From the NCBI RefSeq assembly GCF_914767665.1, contig NC_059503.1, forward strand, positions 58,856,352-58,920,351: a DNA stretch of 64,000 nt. Direction: 5' to 3'. Source of the DNA: Harmonia axyridis (lineage: Eukaryota > Arthropoda > Insecta > Coleoptera > Coccinellidae). Positions 12,364 through 24,679 of the stretch are shown one piece after another. The stretch's first letter is position 1. The number at the start of each line of letters is the position of its first letter. Both the position numbers and the translations under genes were made by a program. The notes below the pieces were generated by a model, which searched no databases, was not told where the DNA came from, and saw nothing but the letters and a program-made list of their open reading frames with translations.

Positions 12364-12370
12364 TATATAA
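12364..12370 (+). promoter_or_regulatory. TATA box of OBP gene A
   Basis: TATATAA 39 nt upstream of the ATG. The same box and the following agatatccaggagtt are conserved in unit B (18,565-18,571), which supports promoter function. Confidence 0.6.
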
Positions 12371-12408
12371 GATATCCAGGAGTTTAGTCCCACATATTTT
12401 GTCACAAA

Positions 12409-14932
12409 ATGATATATTTTCACATTCCAACCTTATTCGTAGTAGTGGTTACGATTTGCAACTGCTATGGGGTATGTTAAATTATATTTTTGCGATAATT
12501 TGATTGAAAAAAGTTTGGATATTTAATATCCTTATGCTTGTTCTGTTGGCCACAAGATCATGACAGTTATTCATACGATTATTGGCTAAAACAGAACGAA
12601 CTAAAAATTAAAATGAAATTTTGAGAAGGTTCCTGAAATTAGGAATGACCAGAAAAAAATTTCGATATTGAGAATGTATATAAGATATCCTAAGAACATC
12701 AGAAAAAAACTAATTTCATAATCTTTCATCTGTCAAAGTTTGTCGTTGAGCTAATAAATCACCCTGTATATCGATATCGAACTTTTTCTAGGATAAAAAA
12801 GAAGGACCAGAAAAGGGTAAATTGAATTTCACGGAATGTCTTGATGCAAATGGAATGACCCTAGAAAAGTATTCGGCATTGAAAAAGGAATATATTAACC
12901 CTCAAAAAATTGGTGATGCCCCGAAGGAGCTTTTCTGTGTAATGAAATGTATCGATGAGAAATATGAATATCTGAAAGATGGTAAAGTTGTAATGAGCAA
13001 ATATAAAAAGCATATAACCACCATCAACTTTCTGAAAACTCCTGAAGAATACCTGAAGTGCTTAGAACAGATTGATGTCAAAGAATGCGAGGACTACAAA
13101 AAAAAATTCAAATGTGACTTTGTAAGGAAATATATTTTTTTACATCTTGATACTCAAAAACTTACTTGTCGTCAAAAAACTATATTTGATAAATACTCTA
13201 AAGAAAACTTCCTCGTGAACATTGTCGATTGAATGCCCTGTATATGATTTCAATTAACTTAAAAGAGCATAATTTCAAATTGGGAAATAACAAGAAAAAC
13301 AATATGAATCGAATTTTCCAAGTCAAAAGTAGACAAATGCCTACGTTTGAATATTTTAGAAAAACTTAGACCTTCTTTGAATTAATGAACATGATAAATC
13401 TCGGATCTTGACTTTCTCAATTTTTTTGTTTTTGTGCTACATAAACAGTTGAAATATTTCATATACATACATTGCGATTATCACATCTAAAAGGTCTAAA
13501 ACACTGATAGCTTCCTTCAGACAGTCCAATTGTTAACATTCCGAGTTAACATTTGTACTCTAGGGGAGCAGCTCATAGTAGATAATTACATGCTAATCCC
13601 ACCACATCACCACATCAAGCACATAGCAAAATCTTCCTGACCATCATTTCTAGCTTGGCCACCGTTTCCGCTAGCTCAATGCATTTCAACCACGATCGTT
13701 TTCGCTTGACGTTGTCGTCAGTGAACCACTTCAAATCACCTGTTACCAACCGCTTCAAAAATGGGTCGATTTTGTTGCGATTCAGCACAGAATCGCAGAT
13801 GGAAATTCAGCCCATGAGGTTTTTTTTCAACTCGTGTGGTATCCATTCTTCTCGAGACCATCAGCCATATGAAAATATTTCCAAACGGTTTTTTGTGCAA
13901 TTTTTAGCTCCTGGGCAATCAAAACAGTGCTTATATGACGGTCGGACTCGACAATGTCCATGATTTATCAAAATTTTCTTCAGTTGGCCTTCCAGTGCGA
14001 GGTGCTTCTTTGACATCTAAATCACCGGAATGGAATCGAGGAAACCAAAATTGCTCATGATTGGCTGGTACAGTATCAATACCATAAACGGTATTTACAT
14101 TTTCAGCTTGCATTTTGGTCTTCATCGTAGAAAAACTGTGGAATAAAGCTTATATGCTCTTTGCCAGTGTCCATATTTGACACGCGGTCAAACTAAACTG
14201 AGTCAACTAGTCACAAAACTGTCAGAGAGGTTTTTGTAGTTCAAAATCTCATCTTTCTAACGCCATCAAGTGGAACGCGAGATACAGATAACTTAAGCCA
14301 TCTATTGGAAAAATAATGGATTCATTTTTACTACACCTAATAATATTCAATATCTACCAATCAACACATTCTATCAACAATATGCATAACTTTTACAATT
14401 TATTTCGACTGAAAAATGAATTAATTTATTCCAAACCGTGAAATTATTGAGCAACCTCGAATTCAACTTGACTCGGCCTTAAACTACCCTCAGCGATAAA
14501 TCTAACTCTTGCTAAAGGGTTTCTTTGGTCTTGATAAAAAAATAATTATTTCGAAAGATCTCAAAAGCTATTTATGAATCGAAATGACACTTTATTTTGT
14601 ATGAAATTCTTCTACAGGATGTCGGATCCAGCTACCTAAAGGAATGTTCATCCAAACTGAAACTCAACAACGACAACTCAACACAAGCAGCAGGGGGTCG
14701 AACTTCTCGCAATAGGTTTAGAAAGGGTTTTTGTTTGCTAAAATGCGGTCTGGAAGACAAAGGAGTTATAAATAATGATGGGAAAATATTGATCAGTGAA
14801 GCAGCAAAGGATATGGTTATCACTTCCGATGTGAAGGATAAGGACTCCTTCTTTAATTGTTTGAAAGGCTTAGAAATCAAAGAATGCGAAGATATTGCAA
14901 AAATATGGACTTGCAAGAAGAAGCAATCGTGA
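12409..14932 (+). CDS. Odorant-binding protein gene A: signal exon plus two OBP-domain exons
   Basis: Exons are 12409-12471, 12792-13121 and 14618-14932 (donors gtatgt and gtaagg, acceptors tttctag and ttctacag). All junctions are phase 0, giving 235 residues. Exon 1 is a signal peptide (MIYFHIPTLFVVVVTICNCYG). Exon 2 is a full OBP domain with cysteines at residues 37, 70, 74, 111, 120 and 129 (X32, X3, X36, X8, X8). Exon 3 is a second full OBP domain (X28, X3, X37, X8, X8) ending KKKQS-stop. No signal-peptide exon is seen for exon 3, so I infer a double-domain OBP. Alternatives are domain exons that share one leader by alternative splicing, or exon 2 reading through its gtaagg to a stop at 13,232 (a 37-residue tail after C6 that is not conserved in gene B). 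Each domain is secure; the joining is inferred. Confidence 0.75.
13500..14340 (-). mobile_element. Mariner relic between OBP exons 2 and 3 of gene A
   Basis: On the minus strand the element end cacctaa lies at 14,334-14,340. The N-terminal transposase part can be read from about 14,180 leftwards (for example ENVNTVYGIDTVPANHEQFW). The C-terminal part is truncated near 13,500. It occupies the same position as the mariner at 20,645-21,530 in unit B, so the insertion predates the duplication. Confidence 0.8.
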
Positions 14933-15082
14933 TTAGGTACTGAATCTTTTCCTTACAAAAACTATCTTTCTGTTCCTTATATCTACTTCTAGTTGAATAT
15001 ATAAATATATTGCATGCAAACTGGAATTATTCTGTAATTATTTGAAAAACCACTAACCTACTAACATAAAATCCTCTATGTC

Positions 15083-15099
15083 AATAAAATGGGAATAAA
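15083..15099 (+). terminator. Polyadenylation signals of OBP gene A
   Basis: Two AATAAA hexamers (15,083 and 15,094) lie about 150 nt after the exon 3 stop. They are conserved at 23,273 and 23,284 behind gene B. No AATAAA is found between the exon 2 stop (13,232) and the mariner, which favours exon 3 as the terminal exon. Confidence 0.6.
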
Positions 15100-16450
15100 A
15101 ATATTATTTACGAATTTGTATTTTTTCACTTATAATCATATAATCGTTCCTTAATTGAAGGTACAAGGGAACATAACAGATTCCTCGATTAATTTAGAAA
15201 AAATCCTACATTTAACATGGGCACGCAAACGCTATGTTTTCGAAATGCAAGGCGTTAAAACTTGATTTTCTAAGTTTTTTTTTCTCATAGCACCTCAATT
15301 TTACAAGATATTCAACTCAAGTTTGGGACAGTTATTCCAAATTAGAATTCACATCACGTGATATGCCAATTTCGTTTGTAAATCTATAGGGTATTTTAAG
15401 AATAAATCCCGCTTCTTTCGTCCTTATATTTTATTGGGACCCTTGGAGACCACATACACACCTATACACAATTAGGCGGAATTCAAGTGTGTGTGGTTGT
15501 CAGTCTGTGTGTCGGCAAATCCTTGTAACAACCATAATTTTCATAGTTCTTATACGATTGTAATGGAATTTGATGTGGATAGACTGTTTTTGACTATAGA
15601 CATTCCTCTTTATTTAGATTACTATGGTTTATAACTATAGATTATAACCATAATCATAAACAATTATTCATACACAATATTGACCAGATTCTTGAAACAA
15701 ACAACTGGTTGCAATTAATATCTATTTCTGCATTTCAAACTTTTTCCTTTCACGATATATCAATTATATTTTTCAATCGAGAAAAATTTTGTCAGGTACA
15801 GGTCGATTATTTTATCAGAAATAAAAACTTATATAACGTAGGTATATACACAACAAGGAACATTTTTGAAACAACAACAAATCTTTTCCAGTAAGAAAAC
15901 ATTTAATAAATTTTTTTATCATAATAAACAGAAAAAACATAAATATAACATGCTTACAAAATAATGACTCAAAAACAATTGTTCTGGATGGGAGATAAAA
16001 TCATCTACTAGTAATATACTAATACAGTTAGTACCACTTTCAAAAACCTTTTCCTCCTATTCGCAAACCTTTCGATCACATAGAATCAATTTCGAGTTAA
16101 ATTTCCATAATAATAAAACCAAACCTGCCGATCTTTCCTAACCCAAAATTGATCTGAGCCAAGTTTTCAACCTCTTCAATGTAGAAAATTCCTCTCAGAA
16201 CTCGCCACACTTACAGGCATCGCTGGGATAAAATATGGTGCCAAGTAGGCATTCGAATATATGGACTCAACGCAAAATGTTAATGCAGTTAATGTAGTAT
16301 CTAGCAGATTTTCATTCTCACTATTGCATTTTTATACCACAACTCTTATTCTGTTAAACTATAGAAACGCCACAATTTTTTTGAAATTTTAATAGGAATT
16401 CCGTTATATATTATGTCTAAAACCGCAATCATATTTCCTTTCTAATTCAA
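15100..16450. other. Non-coding tail of unit A and start of unit B
   Basis: No gene is seen. The sequence (for example gtgtgtgtggttgtcagtct near 15,487) recurs at 23,650 and in weaker form near 24,185, as expected for the duplication. Similarity to about 10,000-10,270 begins near 16,130. Confidence 0.5.
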
Positions 16451-16454
16451 TGCA

Positions 16455-17075
16455 GGGCCGACGCGAGTAATTTTGGGGTCTGAAGCGAAACATAACCCCC
16501 TCCCAAAAGAATTAGCTGTTGCTCCGATAATAATACAGAACTTCCGATGAAGAATTTTGCAATCGTGACCAAAAAAATTAATTGAATTTTAGTGAATGAA
16601 GAATATTGAAATGTTCCAATATACATATAATATTAAAAACAATATTCCAGGAGTCAGGTGCAAATTTGGTTAATTATTTCTTCTTGAGAGATTGTTGGTG
16701 AGATGCATCAGAAATAGTATTATAGTCTCCTGGGGGGATGAGTGGTGGCAGCCCCCCACGCACGAAGAAAAAAAATACATTCAATCATTACCTCCCAACT
16801 GAAAATTTGTCAAATTGTAGCTCACCAAATATCTCAACGAAAAAAAACAATGAGCTGGCTAAGTGACGACTCCAGCTTTCAAAAACATGGCTGGCCAAGG
16901 AGGGCCGGATTTTTTTTTTTTTTTTGGATGGCCAAAGTGAAGCGAAATTGTAGTTCAGCCTTATTCTTGTAATTATTTCAACCTTAGTATTTCAAATTTT
17001 AGGAGGGGTGGCAGAAGAAATTCAGGGGACGCCTGGGCTCCCCTTGGGCCCAGCCTAGCGTCGCCACTGTAGCAT
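16455..17075. mobile_element. Possible non-autonomous DNA element in unit B
   Basis: The block starts cagggccgacgcgag and ends ctagcgtcgccactg, imperfect inverted ends reminiscent of hAT termini. It has no counterpart in unit A. No clear target duplication was found and no transposase is encoded, so this is tentative. Confidence 0.35.
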
Positions 17076-18564
17076 AGTGTATACGTCAGCTGATGACTCA
17101 AACATGAAAGAAAAAATTTATATTTTCAATGATTTCCTCTCAAACAAAAATTTACCGGATGATAGCTTATATGCAACTATGGATAAATATATATATCAGC
17201 TGTATCTTGGTGGAAAAACCGTCAGCTGATAGGTACTTTGAAAGTTATTTCGTAGAAGTTAAGCGGATGCATCTCTTGCCCATTTGAATACATCGGCTGA
17301 CCAGGTTTCCCTCGACTTACTGCTAGCTGATTTTGTTTATTTATCACAGCAGTATATTAACAATCACCTCAAAAATTTTCATGTGGGAGGAAATGATGTA
17401 AGTATCTTTAATTATTCTCATTATTTTTCCATTAGGCCATTGCCTGGTCCTTTCTGAAGGTAGAGATTGAAAAGAAATTCCCCCAATTATCTTATTCCAG
17501 TTTATGGGTCAAGACTAGAACAAATAGGAAACAATCTAAATATAGTAATATGAAACATAAATGGTCTGCGGCTGAACTAGAAGAGATTATTGTTCTTTTT
17601 TCTTTAAATTGTTTTGTTGATCAAATATAATAATATAATAATAATATAATATAATATTATATCCGAAAAGGTACAAGGTGTTTCATGAATAAGTTCATTT
17701 TTAGTTTTCTTGATAACTTTTAGAGGGCTTAATCTCCTTGTATCTTGTTGTCAGAATGTCTGTAATTTCTGAATTTTGAACCGGAAGTGTTTTCAAATGA
17801 TAAGGTTAGCCGTTGACTAACTGATGACTATTCTGCACGCTAACTTTCGAACGAAAGGAATTAGAAACTTTGAATATTCTAGAATGACGTTGAGTTCAGT
17901 TAACAGATATGTTCGTTCGAAATTGTATGCTCCTGTTAATTTCAAAACTGTATGTTTGACTGAGATGAAAATTTACATTTTGATGTAGAATAACGATATA
18001 GAGCCGCGTACAAAATTGTGTGTTTACCGCTCAATCAGAACCATAGAAAATTCAAGAAGAATATTGAAAAAAATACAAAAAATGTCTTTGGTCAGAAAAC
18101 CGAACGAGTTGGAAATGGGTTTATATGAAATAACAATTTTAGCTCCGTGCAAAATTTAAAACTGATCTTCAAAGTCTTAAATGTTGAAGGTTTACATCAT
18201 TTTTTTATCTACAAAATACATGGTAGGTTAATACCTTGTAACTTGTTCTCTTCTTGGTATCAACTCCATATTTACAATCCTCAACTGGTTCGTTTATCTC
18301 CAAATGATCATTTCAAACCATAGCAGTTCAAAAACTGATTAACCGAACATAATCTTCTATATTCTGAAATTAAAGTGTTCCCGGATATCTATCATTTATA
18401 ACTTTTTTTCTTAATCAAAACATATTCAATTGCATTGGAAAAGAAGTAACGGAAACCGCCAATTTTTATATGTATATCATATTGTTATTCCGTTATTCGA
18501 TTGATATTCACTCAATATAGTTTTTTCCGAATTAATCGACACATTTTGTGGAAATAATCTGCTT

Positions 18565-18571
18565 TATATAA
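18565..18571 (+). promoter_or_regulatory. TATA box of OBP gene B
   Basis: TATATAA in the same position and context as in gene A. Confidence 0.6.
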
Positions 18572-18609
18572 GATATCCAGGAGTTCAGTGTCACATATGT
18601 TGCCACAAA

Positions 18610-21600
18610 ATGTTATATTTCCACATTTCAACCTTATTCGCAGTACTGGTTACCATTAGCAACTGCTATGGGGTATGTTTAAAAACATTTTTAGATATAA
18701 AAATAGTTCTTGTGATAATTCGATAGATAAAAGTTGAGATATTAGGTATATCATATTATGCTTGTTCTGTTGGCCTCAAGATTATGAAATTTATTCATTC
18801 GGTATAATTGGGTGAAACAAATCGGGCTCAAAATTTGCATGAAATTTCGAGAAATTTTCAAAAATTAGGTATGATCAGAAAAAATTTTCAATCAATAAGT
18901 TTCGGATCTAAGCAGTGAAAACATATCATTTATTGAATCGAATTAATTCATCAAGGTAATCACCTCAAAGAGAGTATTCCAACACTCCTTCAACTTTTCA
19001 ATACTTTTTCTTCAGAAAGATTCGTCTTTGCTCTAGAAAGTCACCTGAACCTAAGTAATCACTTCTTCCGAAGAGCCAAATTTATTTCCCTGGAGAATTC
19101 TTTAGAGGTCTGCTAAAAGACAGTAACCACTGGAGGCCAGATCTGAAGGATAAGCTTCTGTTTGATTCAATAGTGCTCATGTTCATTGAATTGATGCACA
19201 GCTTAACGTTTCTATTCAGTGGAACTATTATATCTACACCTTTACATTGATCACCAGTGCTATCACATATACTTCCGCCTCATATTCGTAGACAGGTCTC
19301 AGTCAAGAAAAAAAAAAAGAAGAAAAATTTCATTCCAACCCGAACATATTTCCAATTGTATCTTACTTTCCAAATACTAGAACTGCCAGATTAAAATCAC
19401 GCAAACCTTTATGGATTAAAACCGTCCTCCAATCTTTTGAAAGTGACAAGGAACTTTGGCATTCAGAATGTTTCCAACGAAAGTCTAATCGTTGATCCTT
19501 CAGAGAAAGTTCTAGGTTGCAATTCTACTAGGAAAATTTTATGTATTTCAAATCGACTAAGGACTGGTCATGGTCGTTTTACCTAATATACAAAATATTT
19601 TGTACGTTAGCAGAATCAACGTCCAAACCAGAAGGAACTTATTCTACTCTAGATGAAAATTTATTCAAGGAGTACAATGGGAAATGAGAGATTGACAGGG
19701 CTCGCTCTGTTGAACATTTATTTTGATTTTGAATTCGATATTGAGAATGTATATTAGATATCTTAGAAACATCATGAAGAACACTAATCACATAATCTTT
19801 CATATGTCAAACTTTGTCGTTTAGCTAATAAATCACTATGTATATTGATATCGAACTTTTTCTAGGATGAAAGAAAAGGACGAGAAAAGGCTAAAATAAT
19901 TTTCAAGGAATGTCTTGATGCAAATGGATTCACCGAAGAGAAGTTTTTGGCATCGAAAAAGGAATATATGAACCCTCAAAAACTTGGTGATGCCCCGAAA
20001 GAGTTCCTCTGTGTAAAAAAATGTATTCATGAGAAAAAAGGATATCTGAAAGATGGTAAAATTGATATGAGCGAATATAAAAAGCATATAACCTTCTTCA
20101 ACTTTCTGAAAACTCCTGAAGAATACCAGAAGTGCTTGGAACAGATCGATGTCAAAGAATGCGAGGACTACAAAAAAATTTGGAAATGTGAATTTGTAAG
20201 GAAATCTATTTTTTTATATTGTGATACTCAACAACTTATATTACTGGTCGTCGAAAAACAATATTTGATGAATACTCTGAAGAATACTTTCTCGTAAACT
20301 TTGCCGATTCAATACGATTGAATATGTTTTCAATTAACTTACAAGAGCATAATGTCAATATGAGACGAATTTTTCAGTAGATTAGTTGGCAAATACCTAC
20401 GTTTGAATATTTAAAAAAAGACTTATTGGTCCCTTCTCATCGTTTTTTTTATGGCGGCGCTCACGTCATCTTTCTGTCAATGCCGTTTTGAGGTTAAATC
20501 AATAATAAACTACTTTTGGCAGAACGAATTGAAATGATTCTTTGTATACCAACTTGAAGAAGAAAAAATAAAAGGGACCCATGCCGAGCCGATTCGCCAG
20601 GATTATTTCAAACAAAATCAAAACCGTAAAAACATCAGTATTTTAGACACTATCGATGTGTGTGGCCTGGCATTCCCTTCCTAGAAGCCAAAGCTGGCTA
20701 CTTCTGGGCGATTGCTTCCTTCAGACGGTCCAATTGTTAACAGTAAAATTCCGAATTAACATTTGTGCTGTAGGGGAGCAACTCATACTAAATATATGTC
20801 AATCCCACCAAACACACAGCAAAATCTTCCTGACCATCATTCCCAGCTTGGCCACCGTTTCCGCCGGCTCACCGCATTTCAACCATGACCGTTTTCGCTT
20901 AACGTTGTCATAAGTGAACCACTTTTCATTACCCGTCTCCAACCGCTTCAAAAATGGATCGATTTTGTTGGGATTCAGCACAGAATTGCAGGAAGAAATT
21001 TGGTCCATTAGGTTTTTTCAACCCGTGTGGTATCCATTCATCGAACTTCTTCTCAAGACCAGCCTTCCAAATGGTTTTTCGTGCAATCTTTAGCTCCTGG
21101 GAAATTGAAACAGTGTTCACATGTCGGTCGGACTTAAAAATGTCCATGATTTTATATAAATTTTCGACAATTGGCCTTTCAGTGCGTGGTGCATCTTTGA
21201 CATCGAAATTACCGGAACAGAATGGACGAAACCAAAATTGCGCTTGATTGTATGTAACAGTATTAGGACCATAAACAGTATTTACATTATCTGCTGCATG
21301 GCATGCATTTTGCCCTTTATCGTAGAAACACTGTGAAATAAAGCTTATTTTCTCTTTGCTACTGTCCATCTTTGACGCGCCCTCAAATTAAACTGAGTCA
21401 TCCAATCACTGTCACAAAGGTTTTTGTAGTACAACATCTCATCTTTTTAACGCCATCCAGCGGAACGCGAGATACAGATAGCTAAAGCCATCTATTGAAA
21501 ACATAATGAATTTCTTTTTACTACACCTAATAATATTCAATATCTACCAATCAACACATTCTATCGACATTAGGCCAAATTTTTAAATTTTCATTTCGAC

Positions 21601-23145
21601 TGAAAAATGGATCAATTTATTCCAAACCGTGAAATTCTTGAGCAACCTCGAGATCATTTTGACTCGGCCTTAAGCTACCCTCAGCGATAAATCTACTTCT
21701 TGCTGAAGGGTTTGTAACGTTACAATTGCCCATGAGACTCTAATGACTAATTTCTAGGGGTGGTTTGGCTTATTTGGCAACAAAACTCCTACCCAGGTTT
21801 TAACAAATTTAATAAAATTAAAATCTACAATGATCGATCCTTTTCACTCCAAACAAATAATAAAATAGAAACTTAACTTAAAACGATTTTAAATGAGCCA
21901 CTCTGCTACTAGGATGGAACCTCTTCTGTAAACTATCTTCAGCCTTCTGAACACCAATTCTTATCAGGAAGCTATAGTACTCCAATCCCCATTCAACGAA
22001 GTTGATGTGATAATGCCAGGTATTTCGCAGGTATTCTCTCAGATTCAGGAACTAAAGTGGTCTAACATACGTACTATTCCAAATTCTGTATCTCAAGGAA
22101 GTAGTTCTTGATATCTATCAATCCCAAGAAAGGTTGTCTTTGTTCTAATCCTACGGGAGGTTTCTTCGTTCTAATCCCACGGGAGGTGCTTTGAGAAAAT
22201 GAACAAAAATGATATCAGAATATGTTAACTGAATTTACAACTCCTTCTCGGATTTCTAACCAAGAAATTACAAAGAAATCATTACATTTATTATCAAATA
22301 AACCTGAGAAGGAGTTTTGCTGACATTATTTGACACAAAAAGAATTCTACCAAACCTGAAATACGTTTCGACAAGATGGATGACTCTAAAAAAAAACTAC
22401 TGTTTCAAATTAAATTGATTCATTCTGGTGAGATTATTACTTGTTGAATACAAATATTCATGTCAACACTTACCGAGAATCCCGACACAATTCTCGCCGA
22501 TAAATAAGATTCCGAGTCTCAAATTAAATAAATAATGACTGAAATCTAAATCTGAGGTACTTATTCTTGCTGGAGTCTCAATAATCATTGAAAATCTTTC
22601 AGAAAATTCTCTCCAGAAACGCGCATCTGCGTTCCGACCGATAGCACACGATATGATACGATCAATTGACAAATTACCGCGTCTTCAAAAATTCCAGTAG
22701 CGTAACATGGAATGAAGCGTGCAAAATCGTTGCAGGTTTCTTTGGTCTTGATATAAAAATAACTATATTGAAAGATCTCAATGGCTATTTATGAATCGAA
22801 ATGATACTTTTTTTTCATAAAATTCTTCTACAGGATGTCGGATCTAGCTACCTAAAGGAATGTTCATCAAAACTGAAACTCAACAACGACAACACAACAC
22901 AAGCATCAGAGGGTCGAACTCCTCGCAATAAGAAGAAGTTTCATTGTGTGCTAAAATGCGCTCTGGAAAACAAAGGGGTTATAAATAATGATGGGAAAAT
23001 ATCAATGAGTGAAGCAGCAAAGGATATGTTTATCATTTCCAAAGTGAAGGACAAGGACTCCTACTTTAATTGTTTGAAAGGTTTAGAAATCAAAGAATGC
23101 GATGATATTGCAAAAATATGGAATTGCAAGAAAAAGCAATCGTGA
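18610..23145 (+). CDS. Odorant-binding protein gene B: signal exon plus two OBP-domain exons
   Basis: Exons are 18610-18672, 19866-20195 and 22834-23145, all phase 0, giving 234 residues. Exon 1 encodes MLYFHISTLFAVLVTISNCYG. Exon 2 is the same length as in gene A (330 nt) and keeps all six cysteines (KEC, LCVKKC, QKC, KEC, WKC) with the same spacing. Exon 3 keeps six cysteines (KEC, HCVLKC, NC, KEC, WNC) and the KKKQS end. It is the paralogue of gene A made by the tandem duplication. Intron 1 is longer (1.2 kb) owing to a mariner relic. Intron 2 holds a shared mariner and a private solo LTR. Both splice sites around exon 2 are conserved between A and B, although the sequence after the gtaagg donor loses reading-frame conservation. 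The same uncertainty about joining the two domains applies. Confidence 0.75.
18955..19735 (-). mobile_element. Decayed mariner-type relic in intron 1 of OBP gene B
   Basis: This segment is absent from intron 1 of gene A. It contains minus-strand remnants typical of mariner transposase regions (for example ctggaggccagatctgaagg near 19,131) but no usable frame. Confidence 0.4.
20645..21530 (-). mobile_element. Mariner relic between OBP exons 2 and 3 of gene B
   Basis: The element end cacctaa lies at 21,524-21,530. A 146-codon minus-strand frame from 21,369 covers the N-terminal helix-turn-helix half (MDSSKEKISFISQCFYDKG; later KKFDEWIPHGLKKPN) before a break. The catalytic half is degenerate and the copy is truncated near 20,645. 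It is orthologous in position to the 13,500-14,340 copy. Confidence 0.82.
21713..22734. mobile_element. Putative solo LTR in intron 2 of OBP gene B
   Basis: A 1,022 bp insertion absent from the matching place in unit A (about 14,520). It begins TG (tgtaacgtt) and ends CA (tcgttgca), and is flanked by GGTT at 21,709-21,712 and 22,735-22,738. The uninterrupted sequence is seen in unit A (gggtttctttgg). TG...CA ends, a 4 bp duplication and no internal coding region fit a solo LTR of a Gypsy-type element. Confidence 0.7.
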
Positions 23146-23272
23146 TTAGGTACTAATGTTCTTTATGGTATATCTTCTTCTACTTGAATATATAAATATA
23201 TTGTATACAAACTATTGATATCTGAAATTATTTGTAAAAACAATAACCTGCTACCATGAAATCCTCTCTGTC

Positions 23273-23289
23273 AATAAAATGGGAATAAA
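23273..23289 (+). terminator. Polyadenylation signals of OBP gene B
   Basis: Two AATAAA hexamers (23,273 and 23,284) about 130 nt after the stop, conserved with gene A. Confidence 0.6.
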
Positions 23290-23339
23290 AATATTATTTA
23301 CGAATTTGTATTTTTTCACTCATAATCATATAATCTCAA

Positions 23340-24640
23340 TTGAAGGTACAAGGGAGAATGAGAGATTCCTCGATCAATTTAGAAAAAATCCTATATGTAA
23401 CATGGGCACGCAAACGCTATGTTTTCGAAATGCAAGGCGTTAAAGCTTGATTTTCTAAGTTTTTTTTTCTCATAGCACCTTACTTTTACAAGATATTCAA
23501 CTCAAGTTTGGCACAGTTATTCCAAATTAGAATTCACATCACGTGATATGCCAATTCTATAGAGTATTTTAAGAACAAATCCCGCTTCTTTCGTCCTTAT
23601 ATTTTATTGGGACCCTTGGAGACCAAATACACACCTATACACAATTAGGCGGAATTCAAGTGTGTGTGGTTGTCAGTCTGTGTGTCGGCAAATCCTTGTA
23701 ACAACCATAATTTTCATAATTCTTATACGATTGTAATGGAATTTGATGTGGATAGACTGTTTTTGACTATAGACATTCCTCTTTATTTGTTTATATTACT
23801 ATCAGTAAAACAGAAAAAAAAATGTTAATAACGCATTTAGATTTTTTCTCGGTTCAAATAATCATAGAAGGTGCTCCTTAAATGGAGGGAAAATGAGAGA
23901 TTCCTTGATTAATTAAAAAAAAACCTATATGTAACATGGGCCCGCAAACGTTTTGTTTTCGAAATGCAAGGTGTAAAAGCTTGATTTTTCTCATAGCACC
24001 TTACCTTTACAAGATATTCAACTCAAATTTGGCACAGTTATTCCAATTTAGAAGTTACATAACGTGAAATGCCAATTTCGATTGTGAATCTATAGGGTGA
24101 TATATTTTTAGAACTACGCCCTCTTTCCTCCATATATTGTATTGAGACGCTTGGATACCACGTGATACACCTTTATTCAAGGGTGTTTGTTTGTCAGTTT
24201 GTGTGTTCGCAAACCCTTGTATCAGCCATTATTTTTACAGTTTCTATCCGATTTTGATGGAATTTGATGTGGATAGACTGTTTTGAAGCTATAGATATGG
24301 TTTATAACTATAGATTATAAACATAATATCATAAACAATTATTCATGCACATCATTGACCAGAGTATTAAAACAAACAACTGCTTTCGAATAAATATGTA
24401 TTTCTATATTTCAATCTATTACTATTTTTTCTTTCACGATATATGAATTATATTTTTTGATTATTTTTTCAACAATATTCTTCGATATAAACATAATGAA
24501 AAAAAAAATTTCATCGATTATTTATCAGAAATAAAAACTTATAAAATGTGGGTTTATACACAACAAAGTACATTTTTAAAACAACAACAAAACTTTTCCA
24601 GTAAGAAAACATTCAATAAATTTGTTATCATAATAAACAG
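23340..24640 (+). repeat. Local tandem duplication of about 0.5 kb in the gene B 3' flank
   Basis: Sequence at about 23,340-23,800 is repeated with divergence at about 23,870-24,300 (shared stretches such as cctatatgtaacatgggc and tttgatgtggatagactg). Unit A has only one copy (15,160-15,600). Confidence 0.65.
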
Positions 24641-24679
24641 ACAAAACATAAATATAACATACCTATAAACTAATGACTC

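Noticed and set aside
13122..13232. A 37-residue C-terminal extension of the first OBP domain of gene A
   Set aside because: Not conserved in frame with gene B and preceded by a conserved gtaagg donor; treated as intron.
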